A stretch of DNA of 36,183 nucleotides from Acidobacteriota bacterium (lineage in GTDB: Bacteria; Acidobacteriota; Vicinamibacteria; Vicinamibacterales; SCN-69-37): NCBI GenBank assembly GCA_009694745.1, contig SHUF01000026.1:1-36183 (forward strand), written 5' to 3'. Below the pieces are notes generated by a model. It was given only the letters and a program-made list of their open reading frames with translations, was not told where the DNA came from and ran no database searches. Positions 27,301 to 34,895 of the stretch are shown here, one piece after another (the stretch's first letter is position 1; each line of letters begins with the position of its first letter). The position numbers were made by a program, and so were the translations under genes.

Positions 27301-28533
27301 GTGGTGTCGCTTCCGCTGAGGGACGCGCGGCCGCAGCGGGCGTTGGTATTCACGGGCCAGTCGGCGCCAGGCGACATCAGGACGTCCACCGAAACGCCGC
27401 GCCTGCCGCTTGTGACCTGGGATCACGTCATCGGCCCGGACGAGGCCGAAGAACTGGTGCGCAAATTATCGGCGTATCCCACGGTCACCGCGTACCGTGC
27501 GGGCAAGTCATACCGCGGGCGCGATGTGTCCGTGCTGGAGATTCAACTACCCACCACCAGCGAGCAGGTGTCGGTGACGAAGATGACCGCCCTCAAGCCG
27601 ACCATCTTCATTACCGGACGGCAGCACGCAAACGAAGTCTCGTCCACCAGTCACATCCTGAAGCTGGCCGAGCTTCTGGCCACCGATGCGACGTACACGG
27701 CGCTGCTCAAGAAGGTGAACGTCATCCTGCACCCGGTCGAAAATCCCGACGGCGCGGCGATGGCGTATGAACTGCAGAAGTTGACGCCCACGCACATGCT
27801 GCACGCCGGCCGCTACAGTGCGCTCGGTCAGGATGTGGGCGGCGGCAGCCCGCTGCTGCCTGAATCGCAGGTGCGCGGCCGCATCTGGCGCGAGTGGCGC
27901 CCGGACATCTACCTCAATCCCCATGGCTACCCGTCGCATGAGTGGGTGCAGCAGTTCGCAGGCTACGTGTCGCCGCAGTTCCGATCGTACTGGTCGTCGC
28001 GCGGCTGGTACACGCAGTTGTCGGGCGTGCGCGATCCGCGGTATCCGGAACTGAGTACCGCGACCGACGCATTGCGCGACGCAATTGCCAGGAACGTCAC
28101 GCAGGACACGGAGGTGCGCGCCAAGAACCGGGAGCATCAGGACCGCTATCGGCGCTGGGCGTTCGGCTTTTCGCCCTTTGTCTTCGGTCAGGAGATTTAC
28201 CAGGACGCGGCGATCTACTACACCGACCTCGAAACGGGAGAGCCCAGAGGTGGACGACGGGTGCCGGCCACGCGCACGGGACCCGCGTCACGAGCCACGA
28301 TGGGCCAGTGGCCGAACGTGACCTTCAACAGCGGCATGACCGAGGCGCCCGATGAGACGGCGCAAGGCGCCTGGCTCGACCTCGTGTCGCGCATGGGGTT
28401 CTCGTTCCTGATGGCGCACGTGAACTACCTGCACGATGGCAATTCGCGCATCGAAACCATTGAAGAAGGCGCCGCTCGTGATGGCGTGGCGCGAACGACA
28501 CTCCGCATCCGGCCGGTGCGGCCGCGACCGTAG
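24346..28533 (+). CDS. Large secreted M14-family zinc carboxypeptidase-like protein
   Basis: This 1395-residue exported protein starts with a Sec signal peptide (LLLVSSGLLALSLASGS). The catalytic module lies at about residues 1045-1340. Its M14 zinc-binding HxxE is His1094-Glu1097 in GRQHANEVSST, and NPHGYP carries the third ligand, His1193. Upstream are two related modules, residues 38-183 and 321-463, joined by an Ala/Pro-rich linker near 308-319. They share patterns such as ANEV/ASEV, IVVGRTN/ILVGRDN and GGDDAGTLAA/AGADAAGTDA. The first keeps a calcium-loop-like DTNGDGLAD (51-59). Residues 470-1040 are unrecognised. The ATG at 24346 is chosen for the signal peptide. It probably degrades peptides outside the cytoplasm; the substrate is unknown. 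It ends one base from the next gene on the other strand. Confidence 0.88.
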   Translation: MRTRLLLVSSGLLALSLASGSLSGQRIAPSPGPSAGLRAVFSLAAGGALKDTNGDGLADGVAARVILAADPSAHDVQVATNLAARLGYETTALTLPIALRANEVPAPASIALPIVVGRTNPFVKALVEKGAIAIKDLAAGQGLVAFVSSPLGGPDGIAVVGGDDAGTLAAGTALAAYLPRLWGAAGSRIETAEQEVAAYLKARGVPASQASVTALVIDSDRRGLKSLVVRTSVGAAYVLAAMRALGDLDLAHRRGAEADVLNFANVAATVIELWSPAGVAGTVTVRRSGLNPRALTPPDDDTGGPTPAAAQPAAAAAGPRYDLLSALTIDGWLADSYPDLIADRVDATLVIGSGAESLGAAHIAARLGLESTGIAVPIVRRASEVTDPSRETNPILVGRDNAHVETLVKIGRARLDGLAPGEGVVQVIPRAFGPVTATVVAGADAAGTDAAAMYLARRVPFVWDNRRGSFTLDHMKTAVTDFFGARTGGGQAGLAVAAIDDVVKTLADRPDDTKKSIETFGVKVFFEEKNPAFDQFLEARLKTPLAGTAVKVESDAITSAVSVFDDTLEIPWEVDDFRKKLAEALPQIAPGAAVELDVRLSESPEMRRQLADDVRRQLVGAGAKDPQIHVRSAYKQGFTWMMEEVMPALKGRGVTAVHVKIKEHVPDFTKKFRFYTLPTRWLHELYPIDEVFKRDLGLPTSAFTMELVDAPADVYHVEARNRSGVVVHRAAFSPKVVEREYLDKFPGWSRVEVTTGWMTLRVDGKPLVDERIATDPERFWDFYQSKVLPRIHEHVMKLTNNRPTADLQPFHRDLDVEVWMSEPDYRIGIDEEQVSSIEALHEDLYFVTLDFYNAIGRNLPGRPRLGAPGKIFPIMHGERRGQPGTARVHYAANAAPRARIEVTYKEKGTEKPVTITRDLARVDVGEPEMLRAVVTTSAVREIEVDVAPANDREAARAADLVDMLGVLHTAGLYRTELSYANVGRVVVSLPLRDARPQRALVFTGQSAPGDIRTSTETPRLPLVTWDHVIGPDEAEELVRKLSAYPTVTAYRAGKSYRGRDVSVLEIQLPTTSEQVSVTKMTALKPTIFITGRQHANEVSSTSHILKLAELLATDATYTALLKKVNVILHPVENPDGAAMAYELQKLTPTHMLHAGRYSALGQDVGGGSPLLPESQVRGRIWREWRPDIYLNPHGYPSHEWVQQFAGYVSPQFRSYWSSRGWYTQLSGVRDPRYPELSTATDALRDAIARNVTQDTEVRAKNREHQDRYRRWAFGFSPFVFGQEIYQDAAIYYTDLETGEPRGGRRVPATRTGPASRATMGQWPNVTFNSGMTEAPDETAQGAWLDLVSRMGFSFLMAHVNYLHDGNSRIETIEEGAARDGVARTTLRIRPVRPRP

Positions 28534-28534
28534 T

Positions 28535-29122
28535 CTATTGGCCCATCGTCACCGCGAGCAGTCCCGCGGCTTTCCGCTTCGCGTTGAGCGCCGCGAGGTC
28601 GGTGGTCAGCATCTTCCAGCGCGCCATGACTGACACGGACTGGGACCGGGCCGCTGTGCACGCTGCGATTTCACGAGCCGACGCAGGAACATCCGCGGCC
28701 TGCATGCTCATGGCCGCGGCCAGCATGGAGGCGCTCACACTCTGCAGCGTCTGGGCCGCCGCGGTGTTGCCGCCGCCCCCGGGACCGCCGCCGCGTCCAC
28801 CGCCACCACCCGCCGCCGTTGGCGGAGCCAGCGCATCAACCCTCGCCTTGAACTCGGCGATGCCCTCGCCACTGGCCGCGCCCAACTTTGCGCTGAGCCC
28901 GCGCGCGTTGTCATAGGCCGCGCGTGCCGCCACCGCGCCGTCGTACATCTCGCGCGTGAGCCGGTTCAGTGTCGCCATATCCACGGCGGACATCGTCACG
29001 CGAGGATCCATGCGCAGTGTCAGCGGCTGGTTGTAACTCTTGCCATCCACCGTCAGACGAACGGTGTAGGCGCCGGGCGCCGCCCAGGGCGCGTTTACCG
29101 TGGAATACGTACGATGCGGCAC
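28535..29122 (-). pseudogene. C-terminal remnant of a BNR/FlgD-like secreted protein
   Basis: The 195-codon frame (GTG start) opens in the middle of a known pattern: PGAYTVRLTVDGKSYNQPL then TLRMDPRVTMSAVDMATL. In many Acidobacteriota this follows a long beta-propeller (BNR/sialidase-like) in proteins of about 1000 residues. The following helical segment holds a glycine run (GGGGGRGGGPGGGGN). There is no signal peptide, and nothing like the propeller precedes it; only 45 bases separate it from the amidohydrolase stop. It is most simply a deletion remnant. The remaining frame is intact for 195 codons, so either the loss was recent or the piece is still translated from the amidohydrolase transcript. 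Confidence 0.6.
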
Positions 29123-29167
29123 GGCCGCACCGGCACCGCCGCCTCAAAACGAAACTCCACGTGCGTC

Positions 29168-30772
29168 CTACTTTCTTGTCGCCTTCTGTTTCTCTACCAT
29201 CGCGGCCACGTCGGCCATCAGGGCCTTCGCGTCATAGACGATGCCGTCTTTGATCGTCCATTTGATGCCGCCGACGCGTTCGGGCTTGCCCGTAGCGTCG
29301 TTGAGCCGCACCGCGCCGTTGCCGTAGAGCACTTTCAGGTTCTGCAGGGGATTCTGATCGACAAGGATCAGGTCCGCGAGTTTGCCAGTTTTCACTACGC
29401 CGAACTCGACGGGCGTCTTGCGCCATTCCGACAGCGTGAGCGCGCCATTCATCGTGGCGGCCTGGATGACCTCAAGGGGATGGAAGCCGGCCTCCTGCAG
29501 CATTTCGAGTTCGAGGATGTAGCCGAAGCCATACGTCTGGTAGATGAAGCCCGAGTCGGAGCCGGTGGTCACGCGCCCGCCCATTTTTTTGTAGTCGTTC
29601 ATCAACTGGAACCACACCTGATAGAAGTTGCGCCACGCGATCTCGTCGTGGGTGGTCCAGTCGTACCAGTACGAGCCGTGGTTGACGCGGCTGGGCTGGT
29701 AGTAGTCCATCAGCGACGGCAGCGTGTACTTGTTGTGGTAATCGGCCTCGCGTGCGCGCATGACGTCGCGCCCGGCCGAGTAGATCGTCATCGTCGGATC
29801 GAATGTGGTGCCAAGCTTCAGTTGTTCTTCGAGGTACGCCTTCCACTCGGGCGATCCCTGCGGGTGAATCTTGTTCCACATGCGGGCGACCTGGCCGAAC
29901 CGATGCTGTTCGTCGTTTGCATTGATGTCCACAGGCCAGTCCTGCACCACCGTGTCCTTGAGCAACGATTCGAAGTGGCCGTAGAAGTGCGTGACGGTGT
30001 CCAGACCGAGCCGGGCCGAGTCGATGGCGTTCATCTGCGCCACGCCGCCCTGCTGCAGGTGGGCGGTCGTGCCCAGGCCGTTCTTGTGCGCCTCGTCAAT
30101 GACGGCGGCCATCACATCCGGCTCCATCGCGCCGATCTTGAGGCCGTCGATCAGGTGCGCATTCTCGCGAACCCACGCGCGAGCGGATTCCGGGGCCCCG
30201 AGGCCGCCCGGCCGCTGATAGTTGAAGATGCGCGGCGCCACGATGGTGTTCTTTTCACTCTTTTCGCGCTCGGTCGCACTCCACTGGTTGCCACCTAACG
30301 CGACGCCCCGCACGGTGGTCACGCCGTGGCCCAGCCACAACTTGTAGGCATACTCAGCGTCGGCGTTTTTCGGCGCGCCGCCCGCATGCACATGCATGTC
30401 CACAAAGCCGGGCATGAGATACATGCCGGTGCCGTCGATGACGTGATCGGCGGCCGCGCCACCCGCACGACCCGCCGGCGCTGCCGGCTGCGGCACGCCT
30501 GGTGTGCCCGCGCCTTGAATCGCTTGAATTCGATTGCCGGAGACGATGACGTTCATCGGGCCGTAGGGTGGAGCGCCCGTGCCATCAATGATCATCACGT
30601 TCCTGATGACCATCCGGTTGAACGGACCCGCCCCCTCATTGGGCCGCCGGTCGGGCGCGCCGTTGAGACCGGCCTGCGCCTCGACGGATACAGGCCTCAC
30701 GCCCGATAGCAGGGCACAGGCCACACCAAGACTGAGACCACCAAGCAGCAGCGAACGCCTACGATTCGTCAT
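29168..30772 (-). CDS. Secreted metal-dependent amidohydrolase
   Basis: This 534-residue protein belongs to the imidazolonepropionase-like amidohydrolases, TIM-barrel enzymes that hydrolyse cyclic amides, peptides or related bonds. MTNRRRSLLLGG followed by a hydrophobic stretch is a plausible twin-arginine signal, fitting export of a metal-loaded enzyme. Metal ligands visible are His127 and His129 (GFVDMHVHAGG), probably Lys212 (DGLKIGA), His238 (TTAHLQQGG) and His262, with the late Asp in TTGSDSGF. The N- and C-terminal beta-sandwich is marked by MVIRNVMIIDGTGAPP and GKLADLILVDQNPL. AGGAG-type spacing (GCAGGAGAAGAG) before the ATG is a good ribosome binding site. It follows the TIGR01777 gene by 36 bases. 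The true substrate cannot be read from the sequence. Confidence 0.93.
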   Translation of the reverse strand: MTNRRRSLLLGGLSLGVACALLSGVRPVSVEAQAGLNGAPDRRPNEGAGPFNRMVIRNVMIIDGTGAPPYGPMNVIVSGNRIQAIQGAGTPGVPQPAAPAGRAGGAAADHVIDGTGMYLMPGFVDMHVHAGGAPKNADAEYAYKLWLGHGVTTVRGVALGGNQWSATEREKSEKNTIVAPRIFNYQRPGGLGAPESARAWVRENAHLIDGLKIGAMEPDVMAAVIDEAHKNGLGTTAHLQQGGVAQMNAIDSARLGLDTVTHFYGHFESLLKDTVVQDWPVDINANDEQHRFGQVARMWNKIHPQGSPEWKAYLEEQLKLGTTFDPTMTIYSAGRDVMRAREADYHNKYTLPSLMDYYQPSRVNHGSYWYDWTTHDEIAWRNFYQVWFQLMNDYKKMGGRVTTGSDSGFIYQTYGFGYILELEMLQEAGFHPLEVIQAATMNGALTLSEWRKTPVEFGVVKTGKLADLILVDQNPLQNLKVLYGNGAVRLNDATGKPERVGGIKWTIKDGIVYDAKALMADVAAMVEKQKATRK

Positions 30773-30808
30773 GTCTCTTCTCCTGCCCGCAGGACGCGGG
30801 TGCCGGGA

Positions 30809-31720
30809 TTATCGCACCGCATCAGCCATTGCGGCGGTGATGTTCGGGTACTGGAATGAAAAACCCGCGTCCAGGGCGCGGCGCGGGACCACGCGCTGTC
30901 CGGCCAGCAATGCCGGTCCGGCCATCTCCCCAACGAGAATCTTCAGCGCAAAACCCGGCACCGGCAGCCAGCTCGGCCGGCCAAGCGCGGCGCCCAACGC
31001 CTTCGAGAATTCGGCATTGGTGGACGGGTTGGGCGCGGTGCCATTAAAGGCTCCCGCCGCCGTGGGATGTTCAAGCAACCACACGACCATCGCCACCCAG
31101 TCGCGCAGGTGAATCCACGACATCACCTGGCGACCAGATCCAATCGGGCCGCCCACGAAACACTTGAACGGCGGAATCATCTTCGCCAGGGCTCCGCCCC
31201 TGCGGTCAAGCACGATGCCGGTGCGGAGAATGACGACCCGGCAACCCAGCGCGGTGGCGGCATGGGCCTCCGCCTCCCAATCGACGGCCAGCGACGACAG
31301 AAAATCGGACCCGGGCGGCGACGCTTCATCAAGGTCCGGCCCATTGTCATCCTGCGGGCCGTAGAACCCGACCGCGGAACCGCTCAGGAACACGGAAGGA
31401 CGTTTCGCGGCTTTCCGGAGGGCGGCCACGAGCGCCCGGGTCGCAAGCACGCGACTCTCGCGCAGGTCCGCCTTGCGTGCCGCGGTCCACCGCTTGTCGG
31501 CGATACCCGATCCGGCAAGATTGACGATCGCGCCCGCGCCGTCGAGCTCAGTTTGCCAGGCACCCGGAGCGTCCTCTCCAGGCCAGGTCACAAATCGCAC
31601 GCCGCGATCGTCGCGCGACGCACCCCGAGTCAGGACGACGACTTCGTGCCCGCGCGCAACAAGCTCAGCGCACAGGGCGCGGCCGAGAAACCCCGATCCA
31701 CCCGCGAGGACACATCGCAT
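30809..31720 (-). CDS. TIGR01777 family epimerase-like protein (YfcH type)
   Basis: Extended short-chain dehydrogenase fold of 303 residues. The nucleotide-binding motif is at the N-terminus (AGGSGFLGRAL), followed by VNLAGSGIADKRWT and SGSAVGFYG, which are hallmarks of the TIGR01777/SulA-YfcH family, then RTGIVLDRRGGAL and SWIHLRDWV. It ends with the family's short C-terminal domain (ALLAGQRVVPRRALDAGF). The biochemical role of the family is poorly defined. It probably shares a transcript with the amidohydrolase downstream. The ATG at 31720 begins directly at the conserved N-terminal strand. Confidence 0.94.
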   Translation of the reverse strand: MRCVLAGGSGFLGRALCAELVARGHEVVVLTRGASRDDRGVRFVTWPGEDAPGAWQTELDGAGAIVNLAGSGIADKRWTAARKADLRESRVLATRALVAALRKAAKRPSVFLSGSAVGFYGPQDDNGPDLDEASPPGSDFLSSLAVDWEAEAHAATALGCRVVILRTGIVLDRRGGALAKMIPPFKCFVGGPIGSGRQVMSWIHLRDWVAMVVWLLEHPTAAGAFNGTAPNPSTNAEFSKALGAALGRPSWLPVPGFALKILVGEMAGPALLAGQRVVPRRALDAGFSFQYPNITAAMADAVR

Positions 31721-31739
31721 CCCCGGACGCTAACATGAG

Positions 31740-31841
31740 TTAAACACGAGTTGAGGGTCGATTATGTCGGGAGCAGCCCCTGTGTTCCGGCGCGCTTTCA
31801 TCGGCCGCGTACACCAGCACATTCGTATCGACCACGAACAT
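31740..31841 (-). pseudogene. VapC-type PIN toxin, truncated after about 23 residues
   Basis: An ATG at 31841 overlaps the antitoxin stop (ATGA), exactly where a VapC gene is expected. It opens MFVVDTNVLVYAADES APEHRGC, the canonical PIN-domain start with the first catalytic Asp (VDTNV). After about 23 residues the sequence becomes unrelated (SRHNRPSTRV) and stops at TAA 31740-31742. A working PIN domain needs roughly 125-140 residues with three or four acidic residues, so this stump cannot be an active nuclease. The deletion end lies 20 bases from the TIGR01777 start codon. Confidence 0.8.
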
Positions 31842-32089
31842 CAGCGCCCTTCCATTGCCCGATAGAGGGCGTCGCGGTCGGCGATGTCGACCAGGGCGCC
31901 ACCGCTCTTGAATGTGGGCAACGGCTGCAGGCCGAGCTGGTCCGGCTTCGATTGCAGGAGCCGGCGCAGCGCAGTCTCCACGAGTTCGGACATCGTGCGG
32001 CCTGTGCGCGCCGACTGTCGCCGCAGGCGCACCATGGCGCTGTCGTCGATCGTCAGGGTTGTCTTCACATGGAAAACCATGTCAGCCAT
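31841..32089 (-). CDS. Ribbon-helix-helix antitoxin (VapB-like)
   Basis: Short DNA-binding antitoxin of about 82 residues. VKTTLTIDDSAMVRL is the typical ribbon-helix-helix N-terminus, followed by the helix TGRTMSELVETALRRLL. The C-terminal part (QPLPTFKSGGALVDIADRDA) matches the toxin-neutralising tail of VapB-type antitoxins that pair with PIN toxins. The start is uncertain; ATGs at 32089 and 32080 are both possible. The toxin gene that overlaps its stop is cut short, so this antitoxin appears orphaned. Its start region faces the kinase gene promoter, 66 bases away, so autoregulation could affect the kinase (inference). Confidence 0.88.
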   Translation of the reverse strand: MADMVFHVKTTLTIDDSAMVRLRRQSARTGRTMSELVETALRRLLQSKPDQLGLQPLPTFKSGGALVDIADRDALYRAMEGR

Positions 32090-32135
32090 ATGGCAAGGCG
32101 TCAATCCGGTTCGGCGCGACGGGGGCTCGACCGCC

Positions 32136-32141
32136 TATAAT
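32136..32141 (+). promoter_or_regulatory. Consensus -10 box for the Ser/Thr kinase gene
   Basis: TATAAT at 32136-32141 is a perfect -10 hexamer, ending 14 bases before the ATG at 32156. The expected -35 region (near 32113) is a poor match, so activation by another factor is possible. It lies in the 66-base gap shared with the divergent antitoxin gene. Confidence 0.5.
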
Positions 32142-32155
32142 CACCTGTCCTCACC

Positions 32156-34804
32156 ATGTCACTGTCATCTGGCACCCGCCTCGGTCCATACGAAATTCTC
32201 AACGCCATCGGCGCGGGCGGCATGGGCGAGGTCTATCGCGCGAAGGATACCAAGCTCAATCGCGACGTGGCGATCAAGGTGCTGCCGGAGTTGTTCGCGG
32301 CCGACCCGGAGCGTCTGGCGCGGTTCACGCGCGAAGCGCAGACGCTAGCCGCGCTCAACCATCCGAACATTGCCGCGATCTATGGGATAGAAGCCAACGC
32401 GCTTGTCATGGAACTGGTTGAGGGCGAGGACCTGACGGCGCACATCGCGCGCGGGCCGATGGCGGTTGCCGAGTTGCTGCCCATCGCGAAGCAGATTGCC
32501 GATGCCCTCGAGGCGGCGCACGAAGCCGGCATCATCCACCGGGATCTGAAGCCCGCGAACATCAAGGTGCGCTCAGACGGCATGATCAAGGTGCTCGACT
32601 TCGGCCTGGCAAAGGCGATGGATCCGTCGGGCGCTTCGGGCTCCAGCACCGGAGATCTCGCCAACTCGCCGACGCTGACTGCCCACGCCACACAGATGGG
32701 CATGATCCTGGGCACGGCGGCGTATATGTCACCCGAGCAGGCCAAGGGCAAGGCCGCCGATCGCCGCGCCGATGTCTGGGCGTTCGGTGTCGTGTTGTTC
32801 GAGATGATCACGGGCCGGCAGTTGTTCATCGGCGAAACAGCCCCCGAGGTGATGGCCTCGGTCATGAAGGAGGAGCCGGACTGGACCAGGCTCCCCGCGA
32901 ATTTGCCGGCCTCGCTTCGCCGCCTGCTGAAGCGGTGCCTTGAGAAGGATCCGAAAAAGCGGCTGAGCTCGATGAACGACGCTCGCCTCGAACTTGGGGA
33001 ACCGGAAGCCATGGTGGCGGAAAAAGCCGCGCCCAAGGCCCTGGCGTCGCCGGTATGGCTGGCCGCCGCCGGGATCCTTGGCGCGGTGTTGACCGCTCTC
33101 GCGTTTCTGTTTGTGGTGCCGGCCCTGCGTTCGACTGACGTGCGGCCTCCCACGCGTGTGTCAGTGCTCGGCCCCGAGGGCGCGAAGTTGTACTTCGAAG
33201 CGGCCGAGTCCGCGATCTCCCCCGACGGACGGTCCATCGCCTTCACCACCGTCGACCCGAGCGGCTCGAGGAAAATATGGGTGCGACAGCTCGACGCTAT
33301 GGCCGCTCGGGAGCTGGCCGGAACCGCCAATGGCAACCTGCCGTTCTGGTCTCCAGACAGCCGCCAGATTGGCTTCTTCAGCGACGAGAAGCTGAAGAAG
33401 GTGCCGGCGGCGGGCGGCACGGTTGAGGTGGTGTGCGATGCCAAGTCCGGCCGAGGTGGCTCGTGGGGCACGGGAAACACGATCGTGTTTTCCCCGTCGA
33501 GCGGCGGCGCGCTCCACGTTGTGTCCGCCAACGGTGGCGACTCGAAGGCGGTGACGACACTCGATGCCGCCAAGGGCGAGACCGGTCATCGTTTCCCATG
33601 GTTTCTGCCCGATGGCCGGCACTTCCTGTATGTCGCCCTGCCTCGAAAGAATCAGAAGTTCGATCTGTACGTGGGAGCGACCGATGGGTCCGCGCCCACA
33701 GCAGTCACGTCTGCCGAAGGGGCTGCGGTCTATGCCGAGCCCGGCTATATCTTGTTCTCACGTAAGAACGTGCTGGTGGCTCAGCGCTTCGATGCCAGGA
33801 GTCTGCAACTGTCTGGCGAGCCCATGACCATCGGGGATGGGCCCAGCTCCGTGGACGCGCAATATTCAGCTGGCAGGTCCGTCAGCGTCTCGACGACCGG
33901 CGCCCTTGCGTACCTTGGCGACCGGCTTCCCAATACGCGGCTGGTCTGGTTCGACCGATCGGGCCGTGAACTCGGCACCCTCACCGTGCCGGAGGGCCGG
34001 TATGTGGAGATTTCGATCGCACCAGATGCGAAACGGGCCGTGGTGATGCGCCTCACGTCACCCATTGCCTCCGACCTGTGGCTGGCCGATGTCAGTCGAG
34101 GCGGCTCCACGCGTTTTACGTCAGCACTCGGCGTTAATCAGATGCCGAGGTGGTCGCCCACGGGCGACCGCATCGCGTTCGTCAGCACTCGGAACGGCGC
34201 CAGGAATTTCTTCATCAAACCCTCAAGTGCCGCGCAACCGGAGGAGGCTCTCTACGTCTCAGCGGCCGAGTTCAAGGACCTCGGGACATGGTCGCCTGAC
34301 GGTAAGACGATCGTGTTCTCGGAACTCGACCCGAAGACGAATCAGGATCTGTGGATCCTGCCGGTCGAAGGAAAGAAACCGGTCTTATACTTGCGCACGC
34401 CGTTCAATGAACAGAACCCCTCGGTCTCGCCCGACGGCCGCTGGCTCTCATACCTGTCGGACGAGTCCGGTCGCTTTGAGCTCTACGTCGATGCGTTTCC
34501 GGTGCCGCGTAACAAATATCGAGTGACTGACAGCGGCAGCTTCTCCGCGCATTGGAATGCGGACGGCCGGGAACTGGCCGTTCTCAGTGCCGACCTGCGC
34601 TCCGTGCAGGTCGTCGATATCGCCGCCGGCGCGGACTTCACGGTCGGCGCTCCGCGGCCACTCATGGCGCTGCCCAGAGGCGCAGTCTGGGTGGAACCGA
34701 CACGCGACTTGCAGCGATTCCTTGTGGCGGTGCCGGTGGCCGAAAACAGCACGTCGACCCTCACCGTCGTCTTCGACTGGATCGGCGCGCTGCAAAAGAA
34801 ATGA
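32156..34804 (+). CDS. Transmembrane Ser/Thr protein kinase with PD40 propeller
   Basis: An 882-residue Hanks-type kinase. The kinase domain spans about residues 11-275: glycine loop GAGGMGEVY (19-27), Lys41 in VAIKVL, helix C Glu60, catalytic HRDLKPAN with Asp130, DFG at 148-150, and YMSPEQ in the activation segment. A single transmembrane helix follows at about 299-323. The rest is an exported or periplasmic beta-propeller of PD40/TolB-like repeats, with signatures such as [45 protein letters not shown] and [12 protein letters not shown]. This layout is abundant in Acidobacteriota and suggests a sensor whose outer domain controls the inner kinase; the ligand and targets are unknown. All catalytic residues are present. 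Confidence 0.96.
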   Translation: MSLSSGTRLGPYEILNAIGAGGMGEVYRAKDTKLNRDVAIKVLPELFAADPERLARFTREAQTLAALNHPNIAAIYGIEANALVMELVEGEDLTAHIARGPMAVAELLPIAKQIADALEAAHEAGIIHRDLKPANIKVRSDGMIKVLDFGLAKAMDPSGASGSSTGDLANSPTLTAHATQMGMILGTAAYMSPEQAKGKAADRRADVWAFGVVLFEMITGRQLFIGETAPEVMASVMKEEPDWTRLPANLPASLRRLLKRCLEKDPKKRLSSMNDARLELGEPEAMVAEKAAPKALASPVWLAAAGILGAVLTALAFLFVVPALRSTDVRPPTRVSVLGPEGAKLYFEAAESAISPDGRSIAFTTVDPSGSRKIWVRQLDAMAARELAGTANGNLPFWSPDSRQIGFFSDEKLKKVPAAGGTVEVVCDAKSGRGGSWGTGNTIVFSPSSGGALHVVSANGGDSKAVTTLDAAKGETGHRFPWFLPDGRHFLYVALPRKNQKFDLYVGATDGSAPTAVTSAEGAAVYAEPGYILFSRKNVLVAQRFDARSLQLSGEPMTIGDGPSSVDAQYSAGRSVSVSTTGALAYLGDRLPNTRLVWFDRSGRELGTLTVPEGRYVEISIAPDAKRAVVMRLTSPIASDLWLADVSRGGSTRFTSALGVNQMPRWSPTGDRIAFVSTRNGARNFFIKPSSAAQPEEALYVSAAEFKDLGTWSPDGKTIVFSELDPKTNQDLWILPVEGKKPVLYLRTPFNEQNPSVSPDGRWLSYLSDESGRFELYVDAFPVPRNKYRVTDSGSFSAHWNADGRELAVLSADLRSVQVVDIAAGADFTVGAPRPLMALPRGAVWVEPTRDLQRFLVAVPVAENSTSTLTVVFDWIGALQKK

Positions 34805-34818
34805 CGGCGACGTTCGGC

Positions 34819-34836
34819 GCCTTCGTCAGCGAAGGC
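34819..34836. terminator. Perfect 7-bp hairpin between kinase and sulfotransferase genes
   Basis: GCCTTCG (34819-34825), loop TCAG, CGAAGGC (34830-34836). It lies 14 bases after the kinase stop, between two convergent genes, where a bidirectional terminator would be expected. Neither strand has a T-run next to it, so intrinsic termination is uncertain; it may instead be a dispersed palindrome. Confidence 0.4.
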
Positions 34837-34895
34837 TCGCGACCATTTCGACGGGCTGATCAAATTCGAGGATCCGCCGAGCGACGGGAAGTGCA

